Source: Chitinophagales bacterium
GTDB taxonomy: Bacteria; Bacteroidota; Bacteroidia; Chitinophagales; Saprospiraceae
DNA length: 64,000 nucleotides
Reading direction: 5' to 3'
Assembly: GCA_013299105.1 (NCBI GenBank)
Contig: JAAFJY010000015.1
Span: 1 to 64,000 of the forward strand
Below are positions 41,737 through 49,956 of this stretch, piece after piece; positions within the stretch are counted from its first letter, which is position 1; every line of letters begins with the position of its first letter. Under the pieces are notes generated by a model. That model was not told where the DNA came from and searched no databases. It saw only the letters and a list, made by a program, of their open reading frames with translations. Both the position numbers and the translations under genes were made by a program.

Positions 41737-44022
41737 TCAACGCGCAACATAGCTCTTAAAGTACTTGCACTCATTGACCATTCGTGCGTAGAAGGCGGTA
41801 TTGTTGTGCTGGGTTTTCAGGATATTAAAATAGGTATAAGTGCGTTCTCCTCGTCGCCAGAAGTATTGATTTTGCTCACACCTAGCGGCCATGAAAGTGG
41901 CCCTTGCTGCCACTTCAGGGTTGTTGGCAAATTGGCGGGCTTGGTCAAAGTAATAGAGGGCCCGGCTGCAATCAAAATGCTCCCGATTGCCCATTGAGAA
42001 GCGTTCATTGATCACCACGGAAGGGTCTTTGGTGTCTTTTCGGGCTTTCAGGCTGGCACCGCTGCGGAAATTGTCCATTACACTCCAAGCGTGGCCAAAG
42101 TAGCTCATGTTATAATAAGCCATGCCCAATTTGAAAAAAGCCATCGCGCCATTGGTGCGATCGGTCATGGCCTGGTATTCCAAATTGAGCATTTGATCGA
42201 TGATTTGTCTGCGATTCAGGAGGGTCACGGTATCTCGAATTGGGCAATTGATGCAATCAAAATCACGCACAATAAAGGGATCCCAAACCCCATAAGCACT
42301 GACTGTATTGGGGTCTTCAATGGCTTTGATCGTCTCCAGGGCAGCTGGTAGCGAATATTGATCCATCAACATGGTCGCCTTGAGCATTTTTACGTCAAAC
42401 AAAGTCAGGGCGGTATCGCTGGTCATGATCAGGCTTCGCTCGTAGCGATTGAGGCGTTTTTGTTCGAGCATTTTTTCCAGGTCGCGGATCAACGCCTCTT
42501 GCGGGTTTGCTTTTAGGTCGATGAAGTTCCCTTTGGCCAAAAAAGCCTTGCCAGGCATATCGAAGCGTTGGAAAAGCCAAGCCATTTTGTCTGCCGAAAA
42601 AGTGTTGAATCGGTTGCGATTTTGAAGTACTAAGGCGTTGTCGAACATCAATTTGGCGATGTCTTCTTCGGTATCATCGCCAATTTCCTGGACCAGACCA
42701 ATTTTGGTGACCAATTCCAGCACTTCTAGTTGTTCCCGCAAGCCTTCGTCTTTGATTTTACTACGATGGCGGTCAAAAGAAACCTTGGCGGCATAATAAT
42801 CGCCAGCGATGACTTCGAGGTAGCCGTCGCTCAATAGCCAGAGTTGTGGATTGCTCAACTGGCCTTCCGCAATGGCTTTAGCTACCAATTCCTTCAAGCG
42901 AATCAGGTAATCGTGTGCACCGGGTTGTGGAATATTGTGGTAGCGCTTGTTTTGCGCTCGGTGGGCATTGAATTCAACGCCCAAGAGCTGTTTTTCCAGG
43001 CGACGCAACTCCCGCACAAGCAACACATCAAGATAAGAACTTGCTGGTTCAATCGCATAAATGGCCTCCATGTCTTCCAGAGCCCGACTGTGGCGACCGA
43101 AGGAACGGATGGCCAGCAAAGCGGTTTTTTCACCATAAGTTTTACAAAGTTTCATGGTTTCGACCCATTCTTCATCGGTTTTGATGCTAAAACTTTGCAA
43201 AGCCGACTCGCGCTTGCTGGGGCAATAATGGAAAATGCGGGTGTAATCGTAGGCCGCTTCCGCATTGCGGCCCAGGGCTTTGAGGGCTCCTGCTTTGTGG
43301 CCCAACATCCAAAAGTCGATCAGGCTGGGGTCGTTGTCGCACTTGGGGCGCAGCCAATGGTACAATTCAACCGTGCGCTCGTATTGCTTGGTGTAATGCG
43401 CCAAACGAATCATTTGGTAGGCATACCGAACCCGGATGTAGTGTGAGTTGCAACGCATCAGTTCATCACGGCCTTGGATGATCAGGCGATTGGCCCGGTC
43501 GAGCAAGAGTGGCTCTTTGACCCAGTCGATTGGCTGCTCTACCAGTGGTGAGCATTCGCGAGTGTAAAGCAGGTAGTTGATGGTTTCGGAGCAACCGTTG
43601 CGGTACAGGTAATTGGCAAAAGTGTTGGTCCTCAGTGCGGTACTGATGCCATAGCCCTTCACTTCGATCGCGCTCAGGAGTTCTTGGAGTTCTGGAATGC
43701 TCATGCCATAAACCACCATGTCAATGTCGTAGGCATCGGCTTTGTTGCAGTAACGGCTGCGCCACTCTTCGATGTTTTCGGCCCGCATATTGGCACTTTG
43801 ACGGCCAAATTGTTCGTACAACTTGCTGAAGCCCAAAACATAGGCGGCACCTGGAGCATCGCCTCTAATGATGCTAGATTTGAGAAAAGAATAACCGTGA
43901 AAACGTCGATATTCGGGTGTGCAATCACCGCGCCCTTTTTCGGGTTGCAGCGCAATCAAAGCGCCCAAGCTAAGGATTACGGCGCTTTTCCAAAATTTGA
44001 AAGGTGTTTTCCAAGGCATCAT
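41737..44022 (-). CDS. Large TPR-like exported protein of unknown function
   Basis: A 761-aa protein. The start is probably MMPWKTPFKFWKS, followed by a hydrophobic AVILSLGALIALQP that resembles a signal peptide; earlier in-frame starts lie deep in the upstream gene. The remainder is almost wholly helical, with repeats reminiscent of TPR/Sel1 arrays (YAYQMIRLAHYTKQYERTVELYHWL, LGHKAGALKALGRNAEAAYDYTRI, and a C-terminal GAMAFFKLGMAYYNMSYFGHAW). A paired-cysteine segment (CINCPIRD) occurs near 640. I do not recognise a family. It overlaps the upstream lipoprotein gene by about 50 nt, so the two are coupled. Confidence 0.65.
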   Translation of the reverse strand: MMPWKTPFKFWKSAVILSLGALIALQPEKGRGDCTPEYRRFHGYSFLKSSIIRGDAPGAAYVLGFSKLYEQFGRQSANMRAENIEEWRSRYCNKADAYDIDMVVYGMSIPELQELLSAIEVKGYGISTALRTNTFANYLYRNGCSETINYLLYTRECSPLVEQPIDWVKEPLLLDRANRLIIQGRDELMRCNSHYIRVRYAYQMIRLAHYTKQYERTVELYHWLRPKCDNDPSLIDFWMLGHKAGALKALGRNAEAAYDYTRIFHYCPSKRESALQSFSIKTDEEWVETMKLCKTYGEKTALLAIRSFGRHSRALEDMEAIYAIEPASSYLDVLLVRELRRLEKQLLGVEFNAHRAQNKRYHNIPQPGAHDYLIRLKELVAKAIAEGQLSNPQLWLLSDGYLEVIAGDYYAAKVSFDRHRSKIKDEGLREQLEVLELVTKIGLVQEIGDDTEEDIAKLMFDNALVLQNRNRFNTFSADKMAWLFQRFDMPGKAFLAKGNFIDLKANPQEALIRDLEKMLEQKRLNRYERSLIMTSDTALTLFDVKMLKATMLMDQYSLPAALETIKAIEDPNTVSAYGVWDPFIVRDFDCINCPIRDTVTLLNRRQIIDQMLNLEYQAMTDRTNGAMAFFKLGMAYYNMSYFGHAWSVMDNFRSGASLKARKDTKDPSVVINERFSMGNREHFDCSRALYYFDQARQFANNPEVAARATFMAARCEQNQYFWRRGERTYTYFNILKTQHNNTAFYARMVNECKYFKSYVAR

Positions 44023-45004
44023 CGGGTATGGTCTTGAACAGGGTAGGGTGCAGGTGGTAAATCGCGAAATTGCGGCTTTGGGGATTTTTGAGGTGTTTGG
44101 CAGCAAAACGAGCGGCTGTTTTCAAGTTGTCAGCATCGCAGGTTTCGATTTTGATCAAATCATCCGCATACAAGTAATGGCCCTCAAGATAAGTACTTTT
44201 TTTGACCCGAAAACGAGCAGGTTTTAACTCCTCGAATCGCCCATCTCCGCGCAAGTCTTCGACCCGTAGGTCGTTGATGAGCAAGGTCATTTCTTGGTCT
44301 CGAAAAAGCACGCCCCAAGAGTAGGCCGCCAAAACCACATCCAAGGGTAATTTGTAGCGCCCAAAAGGGACATAAGCCGCAGCGGACTCAAAGTTAAAGA
44401 TGGAATTTTGCTCGTTCCAATTTTCTAAATCTCCTACATTGTACAACATCAACATGCCCCGATCAACTGGCGGAACCCCCGTTTTTTGGGGATATTTCAG
44501 TTGGTGCAAGCGGATGGTAGCCGAAATTTCGACTCCCTCCTTGGCCGCTAGTTGTCGCAGTTTTTGCAAAAAAATGAAATACAAATCGCGGGTGCTTTCG
44601 CTCCAATCGCAGTCCATCTGCCATTCGTTGACAGGGTAAAATTTTAGGCTATTGATTTTTTCAGCGACCGTTTGTGCCAAATTTTCAGCTTGGGTCGGGA
44701 TCATCCCCTGCAAACTGCGATTGGTGATGAACACGGAGGGTACGATTTTTAAGCCTTTCAAATGTGCTGTATCGGCTTGAATTTCAGCGTGAAGGCTTAC
44801 ATTTTCTTCGAATTCTTCGCGATCCAAGTCGAAGAATTTGACGTAGAGTTTTTGGATGTTTAGTTGGTCTAGGTGTTGTTTGTCGTTTTGGCTCAAACTT
44901 AGTTTGGTTCGCCAGTGGTACAAGGCTCTGTTGGAAGGTTCTTTTTTTTGTTGGCAAGACCAGGTAAGGGGGATGAGCAATACCCAATAATAGACTTTTT
45001 TCAT
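43970..45004 (-). CDS. Lipoprotein with glycoside-hydrolase-like (TIM-barrel) features
   Basis: A 344-aa protein. MKKVYYWVLLIPLTWSC is a lipoprotein signal with Cys17. The strand pattern KLYVKFFDLD, LKIVPSVFITN, EWQMDCDWSESTRDLYFIFLQKL and VEISATIRLHQL resembles the first half of a (beta/alpha)8 barrel. The Asp pair in MDCDWSE sits where barrel hydrolases often keep catalytic or metal residues, and DUF3142-type proteins look similar. Enzyme activity is unproven. The ATG at 45004 gives the lipoprotein signal; it is coupled by overlap to the TPR-like gene. Confidence 0.6.
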   Translation of the reverse strand: MKKVYYWVLLIPLTWSCQQKKEPSNRALYHWRTKLSLSQNDKQHLDQLNIQKLYVKFFDLDREEFEENVSLHAEIQADTAHLKGLKIVPSVFITNRSLQGMIPTQAENLAQTVAEKINSLKFYPVNEWQMDCDWSESTRDLYFIFLQKLRQLAAKEGVEISATIRLHQLKYPQKTGVPPVDRGMLMLYNVGDLENWNEQNSIFNFESAAAYVPFGRYKLPLDVVLAAYSWGVLFRDQEMTLLINDLRVEDLRGDGRFEELKPARFRVKKSTYLEGHYLYADDLIKIETCDADNLKTAARFAAKHLKNPQSRNFAIYHLHPTLFKTIPDDALENTFQILEKRRNP

Positions 45005-45012
45005 TTTTTTGG

Positions 45013-45052
45013 TAAAAATACAAAGGCACTGCATCTTTTTTGCAGTGCCTTT
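45013..45052 (-). terminator. Terminator after the haloperoxidase-like gene
   Basis: AAAGGCACTGCA (45022-45033) pairs with TGCAGTGCCTTT (45041-45052); the minus strand continues GTATTTTTACC. It separates the gene at 45078 from the lipoprotein gene starting at 45004. Confidence 0.85.
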
Positions 45053-45077
45053 GGTGAAAACAAGCCTATGCAAGCCT

Positions 45078-46424
45078 TCAATTCTTAAACTTCAATCCAG
45101 AAATCCGCTTGCCAATTCGAATGCCCGCAGCCAGTCCTTGCTCATTGCCAGCGCGGTAGTGGATGCCTCCATACAGGCGACTTACCGCTGCTTCATTTGC
45201 AAAATCGAAGAAGTTGCTGAAAGTGCGTGGTGCACCGTTGATGTCGGTACGTGCTTCGTGAAAACGGTCCACAAAAGCGTAGTTGTATCCAAACAAGTCA
45301 GACAAAATTTGCGCACTTGCCCCCGATTGCGTAGAGTGTCCCGAAGTATATTCAGGGAAAGGTGGGGTGTTCAAAATGGGTTTCCAATTTGGATCAATCT
45401 GCTGGTTGATGTAAGTGACGGGGCGCATCAAATTGTAGGTATATTTGGCATTCCAACAAGCTACAAAGGCATCGTGCACACCCATTCCCACTTTGGCAAA
45501 GGCCTCAGCAGACAGCGCCAAATTCGCATTTTCGATAGCCAGTACTTGCTGCAAAATGCCAATCGAATGGCCCGGAGGAGTGGGTGTTTTGCCGGGGTCG
45601 TCACTCCAGTATTCAGCAATCAGTTTTTGTTCTGGAGTGAGGTTGTTTACCGTTGCATATGTTTCCAACGCTTGCTGGTAAAACAAAGAAGTTTTGTCGG
45701 TGGAGTAGGGAAGTGGCTTGCTTAAACGAGACAGGTCGTTGTTGCTAAAAGCAAAGGTGCGTACCCGGCCCCAAAATGGTTGCAATGGAATGGGCTGCAT
45801 AGCTGGAGGAGTAGGTACCCAGAATCCAGTGCCGCTGGGTAAGCTATAGCCAGCAGGGAAATTGTTTTGATAGCACAATTCCTGCCCGTCTGAGTTGCAA
45901 TAGGTGGCAATGCTGGCTGCCATTGAGCGGCCAAATTTCTCCGATTCGGCCAGTACGTTTTCGTTGACCTGGCTGCGATAAAGGTCGTGGTACCGCTGCT
46001 CTAGCGCATCAATTGCAAATTTATTGGCCTCGCTAGCTGGTTTGTAACAAGCTTTGGTGATGTAAGACAATGCCGAATTGGCAACCGCAGGCCAGTGATA
46101 ATTGGCTCCAATAGGAGCTTGAGGTAAATCGCTAGGGCGTAAATCAGACACTTGTCCTGCCATAGTTTGGTAGCCAGGCATACCGGGTCTTACCGATTCG
46201 TACAAGGCCAGGCCAATGTAGCCAAAAGAACGAGCTGCCACTGGGGGGCTGAAACCGGGCGTTTCTTTGGCCAATTTAAGGACCAAAGTCATCCATTCTT
46301 GTACGATTTCATCATCGTATTTGTCGGTCGTTAGGACTTCATCACCTGGATTGGACTCGTCTGGTTGGCAAGCTGCTAAAATGAGCAACATTGCTACCAT
46401 GCTCAAGCGTAATAGATGTTTCAT
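45078..46424 (-). CDS. Vanadium-dependent haloperoxidase/PAP2-like lipoprotein
   Basis: A 448-aa lipoprotein (MKHLLRLSMVAMLLILAAC, LAAC lipobox). The C-terminal half carries the PAP2/vanadium-haloperoxidase phosphate/vanadate site: KYTYNLMRPVTYI (Lys-x6-Arg-Pro), FPEYTSGHSTQSG (SGH) and SRLYGGIHYRAGNE (Ser-Arg-x5-His), the last Asp of the classical motif being absent. The first half (ALYESVRPGMPGYQTMAG) is also typical of Bacteroidota vanadium haloperoxidase-like proteins. It may be a haloperoxidase or an acid phosphatase; sequence alone does not decide. Envelope location is implied by the lipobox. Confidence 0.85.
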   Translation of the reverse strand: MKHLLRLSMVAMLLILAACQPDESNPGDEVLTTDKYDDEIVQEWMTLVLKLAKETPGFSPPVAARSFGYIGLALYESVRPGMPGYQTMAGQVSDLRPSDLPQAPIGANYHWPAVANSALSYITKACYKPASEANKFAIDALEQRYHDLYRSQVNENVLAESEKFGRSMAASIATYCNSDGQELCYQNNFPAGYSLPSGTGFWVPTPPAMQPIPLQPFWGRVRTFAFSNNDLSRLSKPLPYSTDKTSLFYQQALETYATVNNLTPEQKLIAEYWSDDPGKTPTPPGHSIGILQQVLAIENANLALSAEAFAKVGMGVHDAFVACWNAKYTYNLMRPVTYINQQIDPNWKPILNTPPFPEYTSGHSTQSGASAQILSDLFGYNYAFVDRFHEARTDINGAPRTFSNFFDFANEAAVSRLYGGIHYRAGNEQGLAAGIRIGKRISGLKFKN

Positions 46425-46688
46425 GGTTATGATTTGTTGTATTAGGAAAATAGGTATAACCCTCGTGTCGATAACAAGAAAGAAGACTCGAAAACAAATT
46501 TTTACGAAATGGAAAAGGTAGATATAGTAGCTCTTAGGGGCAAATAAAGTGATTTTTTAGGAAAAAGTCAATAAAAAAGAAATCCTCTGTTTTGCGATTT
46601 TATGTAAAAAGGGTAAGTCTTGAATTGACCTGTGATTTTAGGGGTAAATTTTGGAAACTTTTTCATTAAAGGCTGCTTTTGAGCCGAA

Positions 46689-46731
46689 AAGCGCGAGGCT
46701 AAGTTTTAACAGCAAACTTACCCCCGCGCTT
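46689..46731. repeat. 18-bp inverted repeat
   Basis: AAGCGCGAGGCTAAGTTT (46689-46706) pairs with the 46714-46731 arm (three mismatches). It lies about 50 nt after the stop of the gene at 46784 and may end its transcript, though no T tract follows. Nothing else is recognisable in the AT-rich gap 46425-46783. Confidence 0.6.
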
Positions 46732-46783
46732 CGGGCCAAACTGGCCGGAATGTGATTAGTGAAGAGGCTTTATTTTTTTATAC

Positions 46784-47314
46784 TCAATATCCGAAAGATT
46801 CAATAATTTCAACAACTCGAACCCTTAATTTGGGCTCTTGCCCTTGAGGCACAATCACGGTCATTTGGGCAGAAGCAGTTTGCCCTTCGCGAAGGATATG
46901 GCCTACCTTGGTTGTGACAGTACGGGTGATGTCTTTTCCATCAGCTCCTCTCGTTGTCTGGCGAATTGGAATGGAAAATGATGTTGCCCTAACCTTGTTT
47001 GATTTTTCAGTAAAGCGTTGTCCAGTAGCATTGATGCAATCGAATTCCGCCAAAACATCCTGGTCTGTTTCCCCCAACCAGGTTTGTCTGGGCCATAAAT
47101 ACTTGGTACATCCGCTTCGATTGGTGACATACAAGGTCAGTTGATACCTCGTAGAAGAGCCAGAGTTGGTGTTTTTTTCGGCTTCGTTTCGTACTTCATA
47201 TCCGTACTCTACACCATTCACAGCTTGAGGTTTACCTGGTTGGAGGTCATAGCCTTGTTGTGCAAACGACGTCATGGCAATTAAGCAAAAGCATAAACTG
47301 AGAACAATTTTCAT
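46784..47314 (-). CDS. Secreted protein of unknown function
   Basis: A 176-aa protein with a signal peptide (MKIVLSLCFCLIAMTSFAQ). The mature part is rich in beta strands (YGYEVRNEAEK, YQLTLYVTNRSGCTKYLW, VLAEFDCINATGQRF, QMTVIVPQGQEPKLRVRVVEI), consistent with one or two immunoglobulin-like sandwiches. The two cysteines (GCTKY and FDCIN) could form a disulfide. No family is recognised. It stands alone. Confidence 0.6.
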   Translation of the reverse strand: MKIVLSLCFCLIAMTSFAQQGYDLQPGKPQAVNGVEYGYEVRNEAEKNTNSGSSTRYQLTLYVTNRSGCTKYLWPRQTWLGETDQDVLAEFDCINATGQRFTEKSNKVRATSFSIPIRQTTRGADGKDITRTVTTKVGHILREGQTASAQMTVIVPQGQEPKLRVRVVEIIESFGY

Positions 47315-47414
47315 ATTAAATAGTGCATTAGGTGAAAAAATGGTATTGCATCAGGCATAACGATTTTGCCCTTACAAATAAACATGTCTTGTGACAAAAG
47401 AAGGTAGAGTTTCG

Positions 47415-49124
47415 TTACAGAATAGGATCAATTTTTTCTTTGAGCGTATTTTCCTCTTCCATAATCCGGTTCAACATTTTTATCGTAATCAGGTAAGTAG
47501 GCTTCACCCCATCCAAGCCCAAACTACCTGATGACAAGGTCCCTCCAGTTTTTAAAGGGTTATCCGAAGCATAATAGGCATAGCGCAAAGTCACATCACT
47601 GGGAATGTTGTGCCGGATTTGGGCATGTGCCTGGATGGCTTTTTGGTAATGCGCCCCCTCCATCTCTAAGCCCACTGCTTTCCAGGACGATTCGAGGAAA
47701 AACTGGAGGATATCGCGGTTTTGCAAGGAAGTGCCCAAAACGGTAATCATCGGCCCTTCAAATACCTCCAGACCCTGACCCGTGAAGTCGGCTAGACTCA
47801 AATCATTTTTGAACGGATAATTGTCAGCAGTGCCTTCAAAAACGTGGGCGGTAGGTACCATGATATCGCCTTTATCGCCCTCTAAGATGCCCGCTTTGCC
47901 CAAAATACCGATGGAACGGACCGATAAACGCCGGGTTTGCCCTTCTACCAAAAATGGCTTAAAGAGTTCGTCCAGGGTTTCAAAAGCTTGCTCGCCAAAA
48001 GCGTAGTCCATCACAAAAAGGACGGGTTTTTGCGTGCTGAGGTAATCTGCATTGCAGCTTATTTCAGGTGAAAGGCTTTTGGGGTCAATTTGCTCCAGGT
48101 CGAAAATTTGTACGGCGATGTAGCCTCCGCTGGTGTCATCCAACTCGTACATGCCATTCTGCAGGGCGTAGTTGCGCACCTTTCGCCGCAATTCTCCGTT
48201 TGATTCAATGCTGAGTTGGCGAGCCATGTTCTCGATGCTGCTTGTTTGCATGTGTCCATGCAAGGCACCATAGGCATACAAGCTATTCATCACGCTATGC
48301 GGATTGGCGCTGATGACGTGCAAGGGGCGCTCCAAGAGCTCATTTTCGATCAAAAAACGCTTGATGGCTCCAGCCCATGCTTCGCCAGTGTCGTGGTGCC
48401 CCATTTTGTAGCGCAAATCCGAGGAGAAAATGATTTCGCGGTCTTTTTTGGCATTGGCTTCTTCGGTGGCCAATTGTCCCAGCCAGTAGGTGATGTGAAA
48501 GAGGCTGTTGACGCTGGAATCTTGAGAAAATCTTTTGGCGGCGGCCTGCACATCACTGTAAGTGCGCCCCAATAAGGTGCTCAGGTAAGTGTAGGCAATG
48601 GCCTCATTGATTTCTTCACCCAGTTTTTCTTTTTCCACCAAATCCTTAAGCGTATTCCATTCGCGGCGCTTGTCTCCGCGGTGGTCTTCGCTGTTGAGGC
48701 GAATTTTTTCGGCCTCAATGTACATGAAAGTCAGGTGGGTGAGGATGTCGTAAATGTCGCTGCGGCCCCTGGTCATTTCCACAAACATTTGCTCATGATC
48801 TACGCGATAGCAGTTTCGCTTGCGGCGGGGAGGAACAATGGGCGTGAAGTCTTTTTCATACCCTTCGCGGCTGATCAGGCGGATGAATTGGCATTCTTCG
48901 ATGCCCCTGGGCAAGCGTTGAAAAACGTAGAGCAGACCATCCAGTTCTACCCGTTCGGGGTCGTTGATCGAGCCATAAATTTCAGGATTCAGGGTTTTGA
49001 GGGCACTCATTACAGCTTCACCCGACAAGCCCAGGGGTTTGTAACTTCCCCTGGCAATGAGGTGGCGCATGGCAATGTACAGTCTTTGAACAGCGGCAGT
49101 TGATTCTTGAGCTCTGGTGGCCAT
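47415..49124 (-). CDS. DUF6909-like protein with phosphorylase/AMP-nucleosidase-like C-terminus
   Basis: A 569-aa cytoplasmic protein found, to my knowledge, in Bacteroidota as DUF6909. The N-terminal 300 residues are helical. From about 345 the pattern resembles the purine nucleosidase/phosphorylase fold: VLFVMDYAFGEQAFETLDEL, RSIGILGKAGILEGDKGDIMVPTAHVFEGT and finally VGLEMEGAHY, whose MEG matches the ribose-binding Met-Glu of that superfamily. An N-terminal extension on such a core recalls AMP nucleosidase. Nucleosidase activity is an inference. A TAnnTTTG box sits only 7 bp before the ATG, so the mRNA may be nearly leaderless or Met19 (MRHLIARG) may be used. Confidence 0.6.
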   Translation of the reverse strand: MATRAQESTAAVQRLYIAMRHLIARGSYKPLGLSGEAVMSALKTLNPEIYGSINDPERVELDGLLYVFQRLPRGIEECQFIRLISREGYEKDFTPIVPPRRKRNCYRVDHEQMFVEMTRGRSDIYDILTHLTFMYIEAEKIRLNSEDHRGDKRREWNTLKDLVEKEKLGEEINEAIAYTYLSTLLGRTYSDVQAAAKRFSQDSSVNSLFHITYWLGQLATEEANAKKDREIIFSSDLRYKMGHHDTGEAWAGAIKRFLIENELLERPLHVISANPHSVMNSLYAYGALHGHMQTSSIENMARQLSIESNGELRRKVRNYALQNGMYELDDTSGGYIAVQIFDLEQIDPKSLSPEISCNADYLSTQKPVLFVMDYAFGEQAFETLDELFKPFLVEGQTRRLSVRSIGILGKAGILEGDKGDIMVPTAHVFEGTADNYPFKNDLSLADFTGQGLEVFEGPMITVLGTSLQNRDILQFFLESSWKAVGLEMEGAHYQKAIQAHAQIRHNIPSDVTLRYAYYASDNPLKTGGTLSSGSLGLDGVKPTYLITIKMLNRIMEEENTLKEKIDPIL

Positions 49125-49130
49125 TTAATG

Positions 49131-49138
49131 CAAATTTA
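49131..49138 (-). promoter_or_regulatory. -7 promoter box (TAAATTTG)
   Basis: A full TAnnTTTG match on the minus strand immediately upstream of the ATG at 49124. Confidence 0.45.
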
Positions 49139-49181
49139 TCGCAAATTACAGTTTTTGGCCGAAATGAGTTCGAGGGAAACC

Positions 49182-49772
49182 CTATAAAAACTGAAAAGAA
49201 TCAAAAAAACGGTCACTTGCCGCGTTGATCGCCAAGTCTTTTACCGTTACAGTTTGGATGGAATAATAGCGGTTGTCGCGCACAAAAACCCGGGTTTTGA
49301 TCACTGCGGTTTCCATTTTGTAGTTGATGCGCCAAAGGTAGCCTGGGTAGCCTTGCAAGCTGGTTTCGCCGGAATATGCAACTTTACCTCTTACATTTTG
49401 CGCAGCTTCGTCCATGCTGGCCTTGAAAAACTCATCAAGCAACTCCGTAGAATCCTGGTGAATCGTACCGAGCGGATAGTCCACCCAAGTGATCATGTAA
49501 AACACGTTTTCGGCAAATTTTTGCTGGTTGTGATATACATGCATGTGATAGGCCAGCTTGCCCAGGTTGGTTTGAACCGTATCGACTGCCAATAAAAAAT
49601 CGCCAGGGGTATATACTTTGAACTTGCCTTCAAAAGATTGGTATTCTTTCCAGGGGCGCACCCGCCAATCCTCGGCGGTGACAATTCTTTTGGTGGTATC
49701 AACAGGGGTGGTTTGACCGAAACCGTTGAAGCCAATCACCACAAAAAGACACCATAATAATAAGGTACGCAT
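49182..49772 (-). CDS. Secreted protein of unknown function
   Basis: A 196-aa protein with a signal peptide (MRTLLLWCLFVVIGFNGFGQ). The mature part has a beta-rich core: KYQSF-like EYQSFEGKFKVYTPGDF, LAYHMHVYHNQQKFAENVFYMITWVDYP, then a helix (DSTELLDEFFKASMDEAAQNV) and YSGETSLQGYPGYLWRINY, TRVFVRDNRYYSIQTVT, ending in a helix ASDRFFDSF. The order resembles small periplasmic alpha/beta proteins that bind lipids or partners, but I recognise no family. It lies 57 bp upstream of the DUF6909-like gene on the same strand and may be cotranscribed, although a promoter box occurs between them. Confidence 0.6.
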   Translation of the reverse strand: MRTLLLWCLFVVIGFNGFGQTTPVDTTKRIVTAEDWRVRPWKEYQSFEGKFKVYTPGDFLLAVDTVQTNLGKLAYHMHVYHNQQKFAENVFYMITWVDYPLGTIHQDSTELLDEFFKASMDEAAQNVRGKVAYSGETSLQGYPGYLWRINYKMETAVIKTRVFVRDNRYYSIQTVTVKDLAINAASDRFFDSFQFL

Positions 49773-49906
49773 GTTGAGCAGGATTTGTGCTGGAGTTTAG
49801 ACGGAGAAAGCGCCCCAAAAGAACCTCAAATAGGGCAATAAGGTTGGTTGAAACGAAACGAAACTGGCATTTTACGGTTTTTTTTCAAAAAAAATGCCTC
49901 CAACAC

Positions 49907-49937
49907 TTGCGCAGTATTTCAAATCCCCGTACCTTAG
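49907..49937 (+). promoter_or_regulatory. Promoter of pncB-nrtR
   Basis: TTG at 49907-49909 and, 20 nt on, TACCTTAG at 49930-49937 (one mismatch to TAnnTTTG). The -7 element runs into the palindrome at 49933, the expected place for a repressor site. Confidence 0.5.
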
Positions 49938-49955
49938 TTTCAAATTTAAACTAAG
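49933..49955 (+). promoter_or_regulatory. Candidate NrtR operator (CTTAGTTT-N7-AAACTAAG)
   Basis: A perfect 8-bp inverted repeat with a 7-nt spacer ending one base before the pncB ATG at 49957 and overlapping the -7 element. The downstream gene encodes an NrtR-type regulator, so autoregulation of the operon in response to NAD-related ligands is likely (inference). Confidence 0.6.
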
Positions 49956-49956
49956 T

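Noticed and set aside
45009-45725. 238-codon plus-strand frame across the terminator and the haloperoxidase-like gene
   Set aside because: Antisense to a gene with clear active-site motifs and running through a terminator hairpin.
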